The notes below the pieces were generated by a model. It was not told the origin of the DNA and searched no databases. It was given only the letters and a program-made list of their open reading frames with translations. 64,000 nt of DNA. Origin: Geotrypetes seraphini. Its lineage: Eukaryota > Chordata > Amphibia > Gymnophiona > Dermophiidae. Location of the stretch: assembly GCF_902459505.1 (NCBI RefSeq), contig NC_047100.1, positions 29,140,469-29,204,468 on the forward strand, given 5' to 3'. The number at the start of each line of letters is the position of its first letter. Within the stretch, counting starts at the first letter, position 1. Positions 54,841 through 64,000 of the stretch are shown in pieces. The position numbers and the translations under genes were made by a program.

Positions 54841-56304
54841 GTGACAGAAGATATGATCATCGCTCTGGCAGATAACACAAATCAGTACAGTTTTCAGAAG
54901 AAAGGATCATCTATAAACACAAACACAAAGGAAATAGAGCAGATGATTGGCATGTATCTGAAGATGGGTCTTGTCCAAATGCCTGGAGTCCGTATGTACT
55001 GGGAAGCAGACACAAGATACAGTCCTGTCGCTGATGTAATGTCACGAAACAGATTCCAGTCTCTGTTGACATCATTACATTTTGTGAACAATCTAACCGT
55101 GTCTGAGATGGAACAAAAAAGTGACAAACTCTGGAAACTCAGACCATGGCTTGATGCTTTCAGAGAGAAATGCCTAAAAGTGGTCCCTGAAGAACATAAC
55201 TCTGTTGATGAAATGATGATCCCTTTCAGGGGGAAATTCAGCAGCATCAAACAGTACATGCGTGGCAAGCCAAACCCATGGGGGTTCAAGCTGTGGGCAA
55301 GGACTGGAATCTCTGGTATACTTTGTGATTTTGATGTGTACCAAGGCAGTGTGAATGGAATACGGGCAAGATCTGAACTTGGACTATCAGGGGATGTTGT
55401 GATGAAACTTGCTTCCACACTTCCACATAGTCACAACTACAAGATCTATGCAGACAACTTTTTCACCAGCATCCCATTGATAGTTAGGCTGCTGGATTGT
55501 GGAATTCATTACACAGGAACAGCCAGACAAGTGCGCCTTCCAAACTGTAATCTTGAGGATGAGAAAAGCTTGAAGAAAAAGGGAAGAGGAAGCTTTGATG
55601 TCAGAGTGGAGTCAAATCACAACATTTGTGCTGTGAAATGGTTTGACAACAGACAGGTTACACTTGTGTCTTCCTTTGCTGGCCCACAACCAGTGGAGAA
55701 GATTCAACGCTGGGACAAAACTGCCAAAAGATTTGTTGAAGTTGAGAGGCCTTATATCGTGGCTGCCTATAACAAATTCATGGGCGGAGTGGATTTGTTA
55801 GACTCATTTGCAGCAAAATACAAGTTTCCACTGAAGTCCTACCGCTGGTACCTTTACATCTTCTGGCACACCATTAACCTAGCTGTGATCAATGCTTGGC
55901 TCCTGTACAAAAGGGACTGCAAAGCTTTGGATATCCCAAAGAAACAGATGCTAAACAGGAGAATGTTTCAGGCCCAGTTGGCATCTTCTCTTATCCTGAT
56001 CGGAACGGCTGGGTCAGTGTCAAAGCGAGGGCGACCATCTGCAAGCCCAGTTTCATCAAGAGGGGGCACCTTGACTTCCCAAAAGAGGCAGTTTACAGAT
56101 GATGGAGGTTCTTCAGCTGCCATGACAGCCAAAAAGTCAAATGCACACCCTCCAAAGGAAGTTTGCAAGGACATGATTGGACATTTTCCCATCAAAGCCG
56201 ATAGAGGACGGTGCCGACACTGTGCAAAAGGCTATACCAACACACTTTGCAGGAAGTGCAATGTTCGCCTGTGCTTTTCAGAGCAAAATAACTGTTATAA
56301 ATGA
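54841..56304 (+). CDS. piggyBac transposase, open frame with DDD triad
   Basis: 487 residues are open without break. The enzyme would cut and paste the element at TTAA sites through hairpin ends. The DDE_Tnp_1_7 fold is recognised from the three catalytic aspartates in SVDEMMIPFRG (D123), IYADNFFTS (D205) and FMGGVDLLDSF (D318). The C-terminus holds a cysteine-rich domain (CRHC at 458-461, CRKC at 470-473, Cys 478 and 485) that in this family binds the ends. The N-terminal ~80-100 residues of full-length relatives are missing. The frame stays open upstream to 54742 (SNDVHSLCTPLEYFQKFV) but has no ATG there, the first position shown here is GTG, and the first ATG is at 54853. Either an upstream exon is spliced on or the left-end duplication has removed the start. 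A domesticated PGBD gene is unlikely, since ends and target site are still visible. Confidence 0.85.
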   Translation: MTEDMIIALADNTNQYSFQKKGSSINTNTKEIEQMIGMYLKMGLVQMPGVRMYWEADTRYSPVADVMSRNRFQSLLTSLHFVNNLTVSEMEQKSDKLWKLRPWLDAFREKCLKVVPEEHNSVDEMMIPFRGKFSSIKQYMRGKPNPWGFKLWARTGISGILCDFDVYQGSVNGIRARSELGLSGDVVMKLASTLPHSHNYKIYADNFFTSIPLIVRLLDCGIHYTGTARQVRLPNCNLEDEKSLKKKGRGSFDVRVESNHNICAVKWFDNRQVTLVSSFAGPQPVEKIQRWDKTAKRFVEVERPYIVAAYNKFMGGVDLLDSFAAKYKFPLKSYRWYLYIFWHTINLAVINAWLLYKRDCKALDIPKKQMLNRRMFQAQLASSLILIGTAGSVSKRGRPSASPVSSRGGTLTSQKRQFTDDGGSSAAMTAKKSNAHPPKEVCKDMIGHFPIKADRGRCRHCAKGYTNTLCRKCNVRLCFSEQNNCYK

Positions 56305-56846
56305 ACAAATAAAACATGCACATATAGGGCTCGATTCACAAAACCGTGCTATGAAGATAGCACAAGTGCTATTTCATAGCGTGGCCGTTTTTACCCGTAT
56401 TTGCGCTAACATGAAATTTTTTGTGCAAAAACACAAAATTTCTTGATTACCGCTGATAGAAGTCAATGGGCGCTTCACAGGGAAAAATTTGCGTTTTTAT
56501 ATGATACTCATTTTTTGTATTAAATTGATAATAAAAATTACTTTTTTCTTTATTATACTATTGTTGTTGTGTATATACATAAACTTAGGTGGGTCTTTAT
56601 AAGCTGTAAAGTACAAATAAACTTTTAATTATTCCTTACATGTGTTCAGAGAGAGAGTGACACTATTGAAATTCTGCTACCTTACAGGCCCAGCGTTGCA
56701 ATTTTACAACATCCTCCCCAAAAGTTACTAAAATGTCAAAATAAAAAAAAACAACACTGATTTAGGGATCACAAGCCTCCTATAACAACATGTGAACGTT
56801 CGAAAACATTTTTTTACGTTTTTTTCTATATTTGGGTCTCTGGGGG

Positions 56847-58531
56847 TTAAAAAGAAAAGATGAATGGGGCTATATAAATCTTTAAAGGTTCCTCTCCATT
56901 GAGCTGGGAGGAGGGATTTTGGCAGGGAGTGAGTTGATCGCCGGGAAGTATAAAGCCGAGTTCGGTGAAAACCCTGTCAGTCAATGAATCAAAAGAGAGA
57001 CGTGTATATTAGATCAAATGATAGCCCTACTGAAACAGAATGGATGAATGGGGCTATATAAACCTTTAAAGGTACCGCCCCACTGAGCTGAGAACAGAGA
57101 TTTTAGAAGGGAGTAAGTTGATCGCAGAGATGTTTAAAGCCAGATTGGGTGAAAATCCTGTCAGTCAATGACTCAAAAGAGAGAAGATGTATATATTAGA
57201 TGAAATGATAGCCCTAGTGAAACAGAATGAATGAATGGGGTTCTAGAAACCTTTAAAGGTTCCACTCCACTGAGTTGGGAAGAGATATATTGGCGGGAAG
57301 AGATATATTGGCAGGAAGTAAGTTGATTGCAGGAATCTTTAAACCTGGTTGGGTGAAAATCCTGTTAGTCAATGAATCAAAAGAGAGAAGATATGTATGT
57401 AGAGTAGTTGAAAGCCCTAATTAAAAAGAAAAGATGAATGGGGCTATATAAATCTTTAAAGGTTCCTCTCCATTGAGCTGGGAGGAGGGATTTTGGCAGG
57501 GAGTGAGTTGATCGCCGGGAAGTATAAAGCCGAGTTCGGTGAAAACCCTGTCAGTCAATGAATCAAAAGAGAGACGTGTATATTAGATCAAATGATAGCC
57601 CTACTGAAACAGAATGGATGAATGGGGCTATATAAACCTTTAAAGGTACCGCCCCACTGAGCTGAGAACAGAGATTTTAGAAGGGAGTAAGTTGATCGCA
57701 GAGATGTTTAAAGCCAGATTGGGTGAAAATCCTGTCAGTCAATGACTCAAAAGAGAGAAGATGTATATATTAGATGAAATGATAGCCCTAGTGAAACAGA
57801 ATGAATGAATGGGGTTCTAGAAACCTTTAAAGGTTCCACTCCACTGAGTTGGGAAGAGATATATTGGCGGGAAGAGATATATTGGCAGGAAGTAAGTTGA
57901 TTGCAGGAATCTTTAAACCTGGTTGGGTGAAAATCCTGTTAGTCAATGAATCAAAAGAGAGAAGATATGTATGTAGAGTAGTTGAAAGCCCTAATTAAAA
58001 AGAAAAGATGAATGGGGCTATATAAATCTTTAAAGGTTCCTCTCCATTGAGCTGGGAGGAGGGATTTTGGCAGGGAGTGAGTTGATCGCCGGGAAGTATA
58101 AAGCCGAGTTCGGTGAAAACCCTGTCAGTCAATGAATCAAAAGAGAGACGTGTATATTAGATCAAATGATAGCCCTACTGAAACAGAATGGATGAATGGG
58201 GCTATATAAACCTTTAAAGGTACCGCCCCACTGAGCTGAGAACAGAGATTTTAGAAGGGAGTGAGTTGATTGCAGGGATGTTTAAGCCGTGTTGGGTAAA
58301 AATCCTGTCAGTCAATGAATCAAAAGAGACAAGATGTGTATATTAGATCAAATGATAGCCTTACTGAAACAGAATGGATGAATGGAGCTATATAAACCTT
58401 TAAAGGACCTCTCCAATGAGCTGGGAGGAGGGATTTTGGCAGGGAGTGAGTTGATCGCAGGGATGTGTAAAGTAGGGTTGCATGAAAACCCTGTCAGTCA
58501 ATGAATCAAAAGAAAGAAGTGTATATTAGAT
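56847..58531. repeat. Satellite array, second block
   Basis: It continues in exact phase after the piggyBac: higher-order units start at 56847, 57421 and 57995, each beginning TTAAAAAGAAAAGATG, with a period of 574 bp. It ends at the hAT target duplication tattagat (58524-58531). Confidence 0.92.
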
Positions 58532-58670
58532 CAGTGGCGTACCTAGGGTATGTGGCACCCGGGGCCCATCATTTTTTGACACCCCCCCCCCCCTCATGTA
58601 AAATTTTTTTTTTTTTTTTTTTTTTGCAATAACCATTAAATGGAATAAATGGTCAGAATAGAAACAGGCA

Positions 58671-59254
58671 GTGAAAATTTTCTTTTTTTTTTTTTTTTTT
58701 TTTTCCAAAGTATTTTTATTGAGAATGGCAAAAGGTCCAGACAAGCAACCATGGTCTGTACAGAAACTTATACATTATCAAAAAGAACACAGAATGAGAG
58801 TAACAGCAACAACAAGCATGAACAAGCCTCTCTCAAGAGAAAATTGCCAATGAGAGGCATAGCAATACACAACAAAAGGCCAAAACTTGGGGCAAGCAAA
58901 CAAATCCCACCCCAGAACCCACAAGAATAATAAGCCGGACTAGACCCTCAGCCATATTTTATAATGAAAAAAACCCCCACAAGCAACAACACCCAGACCG
59001 CTCACCAGACACACCAATCCGCACAACAAGCACCCAAGAAACACCCAGCCACCACCCAGACAAAACTACCAGACACACCTACCCCACCAAGCCCAGACCC
59101 AACCCCCCCTCCCCAGAGAGTGCAAGCGCAAAGTGGACCGTGAAAAGGGCAGCTGCAGAAGTGGAAAGCCCCAGATAAGTAGGTTAGCTAAAGAAAGCCC
59201 ACAGATAGAAGAAATCAGGATAACAGAAGTTCCAACAAATGCTCCCACAGAAAA
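58671..59254 (-). mobile_element. L1-type LINE 3' end with poly(A), inside hAT
   Basis: A T-run at 58682-58704 followed by CCAAAGTATTTTTATTGAG is the complement of an L1 end with AATAAA and poly(A). GAAAATTTTCTTTT occurs on both sides, a target duplication. The related hAT copy at 14109-14698 has GAAAATTTTC uninterrupted, which is the empty site. Confidence 0.75.
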
Positions 59255-59759
59255 TTTTCTTTTATTGAACCTCATTTATGTAACCATTATTCCAAACATA
59301 ACATAACATAAATTATGTCTGAATTGTCATGACATCAGAAGTACATATGGAGTAGTTGCAGGTGATGCTTGGGACAGTTCTGATTATGTTAGTTTGGTTT
59401 TATGTGTTTTTTTAATAGAAGGGTTTTTATTTCTTTTTTTAAGGTTTTGTAGTTTGTGGTCGAGGTCAATAGGTTGTAGAGTTGGGGGTCAAGTGTTGCA
59501 GCTCGAATGGCTAGGAGGTTGTCGAACAGTTTTTTTCTTTTGACGTTTTTGGTTGGAGGGTGTGTGAATGGTGCGTGAGTTCTCCTATGTCTGTTTGAAG
59601 TGGATTGAATTATTTAGCTGAAGAAATTAGTTACCCCCCCCCATTCCACACACATTAATTCTCTTCCATTTTTGTTCCCATTATAAAAAAACACTGATAA
59701 GTTCCCAGGAAAAAAATACATTAAAATAAGAAGTGAAAACAAAGGCCCCTACAGATGAG

Positions 59760-59836
59760 AACATAACATAAGAATAGCCTAACTGGGTCACACCAATGGT
59801 CCATCATGCCCAGTAGCTCATTCTCATGGTAGCCAA
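59760..59836 (-). mobile_element. CR1 LINE 3' end inside hAT
   Basis: AACATAACATAAGAATAGCC then ACTGGGTCACACCAATGGTC is the complement of the CR1 end at about 14035-14108, and the junction with hAT text is the same. Confidence 0.8.
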
Positions 59837-61199
59837 TAGTGCTGCCCGATTCAGAGAAAAATATTTCATTCGATCCGATTCACCCTGTTGAATCGATTTT
59901 TCGATTAGATTCACTGTTAATGACACCGCTTTTTAAGTTTAAACAAAGTATAACAATAAATTTCACAACAACAATAAATTTCACAAAGTACTTTAAAAAA
60001 AAAAAATCACATTTTTCCATTAAAGCAGTTCTGGAGACATTTGCTTGAACAGTCTTTTTTCCCAGTCCATAAGCAAGCAATATGAAAAAGATTTCCTTAA
60101 TTATCTACTCAAACATTTTTGCTATTTACTTTCATTGTACCTATACTATTATTCAGTAGAAAAAATGGACTTAACTGTGCAGGAAATGAATCTCCTCATA
60201 CACCCACCATATAGTGCAAAAATGTGCAAAGGTCTGTTTTTTTCTTTCGATCACTACATAGCCTAATGCCACACAAGCAGCGCTGTTACAAACATATTCT
60301 GAAGGTCAATGCTAAGGTTGACAAAGTTTCCTTCCTTGGACCAGAAGGAGATACTGACAAACCACTGGAAGAGATTCTAAAACAACTACCCAGAAATAAC
60401 ACCCAAAGACCCACTCAGTGTGTGAACCAGTTGAGTGGAGTGGACTAACTGGGGGTGGAAATGGGCCCAGAGTTTGCTCAGCAGAATTTCCCAGACTACC
60501 TCTTCCTCTCAACACACTGACATGCTACCACCACCACCAACACTAGGAACACCTCACCGAGTATGCCAGCAATGCTTATAAACTTTATAAAACACATTAT
60601 TATATTTTCTTATAAAGCATATATTTTAACTGAACTCAGCCTTGCCATTCACAAAAATAGAAAAGTTCCCATTTCAAGCTGTCTCATGTACACTTTTCAA
60701 ATCTAACATATTGTAATCACAAAACAGAAAATAAAATTATTTTTTCTACCTTTTGTTCTCTGATCAATATTCAAATCTTGTTGGTCCCAGGCTCTTGTTG
60801 TCTTGCTTGCCAGGGTCTCCTTTCTCCGTGCTAACCATCCGTCTGCCATCTCTGTTCTCCCCTTCCGTTTCCCTTCCCTCTCCCGGAGATCTGGCATCTT
60901 TCCTTTTTTTTGTCTCCATCCACAGATTCACCTTTTCTCAACTCCCCACCACCCCAGGATCCACCATCTCTCCCTTTCTGTTCCCAACTATCCTCCTATC
61001 CAGTATCTCTATCCCCCCTCCACACCATCCCCTGTTTCCAAGTTCTCTCCCTTTCTGTTCCTTCCCTCCCTAAATCCCATTATGCACCATCTCTCTCCCA
61101 CTCCTCTGTTTTTAGACCCATTATTTCTAACCCCCAAAGTCTGGCATATGCATGTATCTTTGAACCCCCCCTTCCCTCTCTCCCTCTGTGTACTTTTAC
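59837..61199. other. Interior of group H hAT, mostly unassigned
   Basis: AGTGCTGCCCGATTCAGAG then GAATCGATTTTTCGATTAG at 59839-59910 looks like one end of a further hAT, but its mate is not found. TTATTTTTTCTACCTTTTGT at about 60737 is shared with the group G hAT at 39398. From 60900 on the sequence is pyrimidine-rich. No coding signal. Confidence 0.4.
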
Positions 61200-62040
61200 A
61201 CCAGGACCCCCCCTCCCCCGAAGGTCTGTCCCCCCTCCGAAGGGCTACACCCCACCCCTGAAGACCTGCACCCCCCGAAGGACTTTACCTCCCACCCGAA
61301 GGTCTGTCCCCCTCTGAAGGCCTAAACCCCACCCCTGAAGGACTGCATCCCCCCCCCGAAGGCCTGCACTCCCTTGAAGGTCTGCACCCCCCCGAAGGCC
61401 TGTCCCCCCCTTGAAGGCCTGTCCCCCCTTTAAGGCCTGCCTGCCTGCCTTTCCCCCCCTTGAAGGCCTGTCTCCCCCTTGAAGGCCTGCACCCCCCTTG
61501 AAGGCCTGCACCCCCCCTTGAAGGCCTGCACCCCCCCTTGAAGGCCTGTCCCCCCCCTTGTAGGCCTGTCCCCCCCCTTGTAGGCCTGTCCCCCCCCCTT
61601 GTAGGCCTGTCCCCCCCTTGAAGGCCTGCCTGCCTTTCCCCCCTTGAAGGCCTGCACCCCCCCTTGAAGGCCTGCACCCCCCCTTGAAGGCCTGTCCCCC
61701 CCCTTGTAGGCCTGTCCCCCCCCTTGTAGGCCTGTCCCCCCCCCTTGTAGGCCTGTCCCCCCCTTGAAGGCCTGCCTGCCTTTCCCCCCTTGAAGGCCTG
61801 CACCCCCTTGAAGGTCTGCACCCCCCCAAAGGCCTACACCCCCCCCCGAAGGTCTGCACCCCCCTGAAGGCCTGCCTGCCCCCCTTGAAGGCCTGCACCC
61901 CTTGAATGTCTGCACCCCCCCCGAAGGCCTGTCCCCCCTTGAAGGCCTGCCTGCCTGCCTGTCACCCCCTCCCCCTTGAAAGCCTGCTTGCCTGCCCGCC
62001 CGCCCCACCCTGAAGGCCTGATGCCCCGACCCACCCCGAA
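61200..62040. repeat. Minisatellite, ~20-22-bp C-rich unit
   Basis: About 35-40 units of the type CCCCCCTTGAAGGCCTGC/TCC, with CTGCCTGCC spacers. A ~150-bp block (GCCTGCCTTTCCCCCC to TGTAGGCCTGTCC) is itself repeated at 61440-61620 and 61620-61790. The minus strand is G-run-rich (GGGGGG every ~20 bp). Glycine-rich reading frames on the minus strand are artefacts. Confidence 0.9.
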
Positions 62041-62111
62041 GGACCGCTCGCCCCCCTGGCCTCCCCGCACCACCTATGAACAGCCGCAGCAGGATCGCGA
62101 AGTCAGCGTCG

Positions 62112-62464
62112 GGTACCAGCCCTAAGGGGGTGTTCCCGGCCTTGCCGTTCAGTCCCCCGCCACCCCCGAAGGACCGCTCGCCCCCCTGGCCTCCCCGCAC
62201 CACCTATGAACAGCCGCAGCAGGATCGCGAAGTCAGCGTCAGCGATCCCTGCTGCTTCCTGCGCCACGGTCCCGCCCCTCCTCTGACGTCAGAGGAGGGG
62301 CGGGATCGCGTCGTAGGAAGCAGCGCAGGGATGCTGACGCTGACTTCGCGATCCTGCTGCGGCTGTTCATAGGTGGTGCGGGGAGGCCAGGGGGGCGAGC
62401 GGTCCTTCGGGGGTGGCGGGGGACTGAACGGCAAGGCCGGGAACACCCCCTTAGGGCTGGTACC
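62112..62464. repeat. Long near-perfect palindrome (~175-bp arms)
   Basis: GGTACCAGCCCTAAGGGGGT at 62113 is mirrored by the ACCCCCTTAGGGCTGGTACC end at 62463. Pairing runs through CGGCCTTGCCGTTCAGTCC, GGACCGCTCGCCCCCCTGG and TGAACAGCCGCAGCAGGATC to a centre CTGACGTCAG at about 62288. In addition 62036-62117 is a direct duplicate of 62160-62241. CpG-rich. Confidence 0.9.
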
Positions 62465-62507
62465 CGGGGCGGCCCGCCCCCCCCGCCCCCCCCTAGGTAC
62501 GCCACTG

Positions 62508-64000
62508 TATTAGATAGCCCTACTGAAACAGAATGGATGAATGGCGCTATATAAACCTTTAAAGGTTCCACCCCACTGAGCTGAGAACAGAGATTGATCG
62601 CAGGGATGTTTAAGTCGAGTTGGATGAAAACCCTGTCAGTCAATGAATCAAAAGAGAGAAGTGTATATTAGATCAAATGATAGCCCTACTGAAACAGAAT
62701 GAATGAATAGGGCTCTTTAAACCTTTAAAGGTACCGCTCCACTGAGCTGGGAAGAGGGATTTTGGCAGGGAGTGAGTTGATCGCAGGGATGTGTAAAGTA
62801 GGGTTGCATGAAAACCCTGTCAGGCAATGAATCAAAAGAGAGAAGTGTATATTAGATCAAATGATAGCCCTACTGAAACAGAATGAAAGAATGGGGTTCC
62901 AGAAACCTTTAAAGGTTCCGCTCCACTGAGCTGGGAAGAGGGATTTTGGCAGGGAGTGAGTTGATCATAAGGATATGTAAAAGACAGGATGGATGAAAAT
63001 CCTGTCAGTCAATGAATCAAAAGAGACAAGATGTGTATATTAGATCAATTGATAGCATTGGTTCTAGAAACCTTTAAAGCAGGGATCTCAAAGTCCCTCC
63101 TTGAGGGCCTCAATCCAGTCAGGGTTTCAGGATTTCCTCAATGAATATGCATTGAAAGCAGTGCATGCACATATATCTCATGCATATTCATTGGGGAAAT
63201 CCTGAAAACTCGACTGGATTGCGGCCCTCAAGGAGGGACTTTGAGACCCCTGCTTTAAAGGTACAACTCCAGGGAGCTGGGAGGAGGGATTGTGGCAGGG
63301 AGTGAGTTCATCGCAGGGAGGTGTAAAGCCGGGTTGGGTGAAAACTTTGTCAGTCATTGGATCAAAAGAGAGAAGATGTGTATATTACGTCAATTGATAG
63401 CCCTACTGAAACAGAATATATGAATGGGCTTCTAGAAACCTTTAAAGCTACCGCTTCACTAAGTTGAGAATCGGGATTTTGGCAGGGAGTGAGTTGATCT
63501 TAAGGATATGTAAAGAACAGGATGGGTGAAAATCCTGTCAGTCAGTGAATCAAAAGAAACAAGATGTGTATATAGATGAATTGAAAGTCCTATTAAAACA
63601 GAATGAATGAATGGGGCTTAATAAACCTTTAAAGTACCTCTCCATGAGCTGTGAGGAGGGGTTTTGGCAGGTTGTGAGTTGATCGTAGGGATGTTTAAAG
63701 CCGTTAGGGTGAAAACCCTGTCAGTCAATGAATCAAAAGAGACGAGATGTGTATATTAGATCAAATGATAGACCTACTGAAACAGAATGAATGAATGGGG
63801 TTATATAAACCTTTTAAGGTACCACTCCATTGACGTGGAAGGAGGGATTTTGGCAGGAAGTGAGTTGATCGCAGGGATGTGTAAAGCCGTTTCGGTAAAA
63901 ATCCTGTCAGTCAATGAATCAAAAGAGACAAGATGTGTATATTAGATCAAATGATAGCCCTACTGAAACAGAATGCATGAATGGGGTTCTAGAAACCTTT
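62508..64000. repeat. Satellite array, third block, runs off the window
   Basis: Monomers of the same satellite (CTGAAACAGAATGAATGAAT, TCAGTCAATGAATCAAAAGA) continue to the last base. They are more varied than the 574-bp higher-order units and resemble the first monomers at 51669-52990. A MITE interrupts at 63081. Confidence 0.92.
63081..63252. mobile_element. Group B hairpin MITE in satellite, perfect TSD
   Basis: The ends CAGGGATCTCAAAGTCCCTC and GAGGGACTTTGAGACCCCTG are inverted repeats. The 8-bp ctttaaag, which is part of the satellite monomer, is duplicated at 63073-63080 and 63253-63260. Only this monomer carries it, so insertion followed amplification of the array here. Confidence 0.9.

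Larger units (their letters stand above)
54172..56846 (+). mobile_element. piggyBac transposon inserted in the satellite
   Basis: The right end GGGTCTCTGGGGG is followed by TTAA (56847-56850), the piggyBac target. The left end CAGAGACCC is the mirror of the right end but lacks the outermost C's and its TTAA; the satellite places the expected TTAA exactly at 54172, so about 8 bp were lost. Inside are a transposase frame (54841-56304) and a 203-bp direct duplication of the left end. Copies of TGTTGTAAT(A/T)TTACAACA lie at 54183, 54533, 54600 and 56694. Confidence 0.88.
58532..62507. mobile_element. hAT element, group H (3976 bp), perfect TSD, in satellite
   Basis: It starts CAGTGGCGTACCTAGGGTAT and ends CCCCCCTAGGTACGCCACTG. 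The 8-bp tattagat, part of the satellite, is duplicated at 58524-58531 and 62508-62515. Cargo in order: an L1 3' end (58671-59254), hAT text shared with 14109-14698, a CR1 3' end (59760-59836), unknown text, a G/C-rich minisatellite (61200-62040) and a long palindrome (62112-62464). No transposase frame. Confidence 0.88.

Noticed and set aside
54841-56304. Domesticated PGBD-type host gene
   Set aside because: The frame is bounded by piggyBac ends and a TTAA inside a satellite, so a transposon is the simpler reading.
61245-62203. Long minus-strand frames rich in KGG, TGLQGG and RPSRG repeats, collagen- or silk-like in look
   Set aside because: They come from the ~20-bp C-rich minisatellite, exist in several overlapping frames and have no start context, leader or homologue.

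Overview
The window is vertebrate nuclear DNA: introns are implied by splice sites, coding density is very low, and most of the 64 kb is mobile elements nested inside each other. The mix (many CR1 LINEs, L1/Tx1-type and L2-like LINEs, CORE-SINEs, DIRS elements with tyrosine recombinase, Helitrons, piggyBac, and very many hAT elements and hairpin MITEs) fits a large amphibian genome. From the look of the CR1, DIRS and MITE families I infer a caecilian, but I cannot prove this without a database search.

Only two host protein genes are clear, both on the + strand with a single coding exon just after a splice acceptor. The first, at 37429-38040, is platelet glycoprotein IX (GP9). The second, at 49673-50317, is a diverged tandem paralogue. 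Both encode a signal peptide, an LRRNT, one leucine-rich repeat, an LRRCT with the NPWHCDC core, a membrane segment and an unusually long cytoplasmic tail. A CpG-rich block at 1250-1700 carries CCAAT, GC-box and CRE-type sites and a strong minus-strand splice donor. It looks like the promoter and first exon of a housekeeping-type gene reading leftwards out of the window.

Layout. 1-3.1 kb: the CpG-rich promoter amid hairpin hAT MITEs. 3.5-10.1 kb: CR1 and L1 pieces inside a palindromic element, and an 878-bp hAT inside a CR1. 10.1-13.9 kb: a fossil class I-like retrovirus without visible LTRs. 13.9-17.2 kb: hAT and Tigger-like MITEs and a second palindromic element. 17.2-25.1 kb: one CR1 split by a hAT and by a nearly whole DIRS element. 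25.1-34.6 kb: CR1 copies, a Helitron and MITEs. 34.8-37.3 kb: a partial DIRS and a Helitron that ends 147 bp before the GP9 start codon. 37.4-38.0 kb: GP9. 38.5-49.6 kb: a 3.1-kb hAT holding another hAT, then CR1, SINEs, L1 and L2 pieces. 49.7-50.3 kb: the GP9 paralogue. 51.7-64 kb: a ~190-bp-monomer satellite with a 574-bp higher-order repeat, interrupted by a piggyBac with an open DDD transposase frame, by a 4.0-kb hAT and by a MITE; it runs off the window end.

The two GP9-type proteins are expected at the platelet/thrombocyte surface in the GPIb-IX-V von Willebrand factor receptor. The rest is best read as an insertion history that target-site duplications allow to be put in order. All coordinates and identities were read by eye; ends of repeats without a target-site duplication are accurate to about 10-50 bp.
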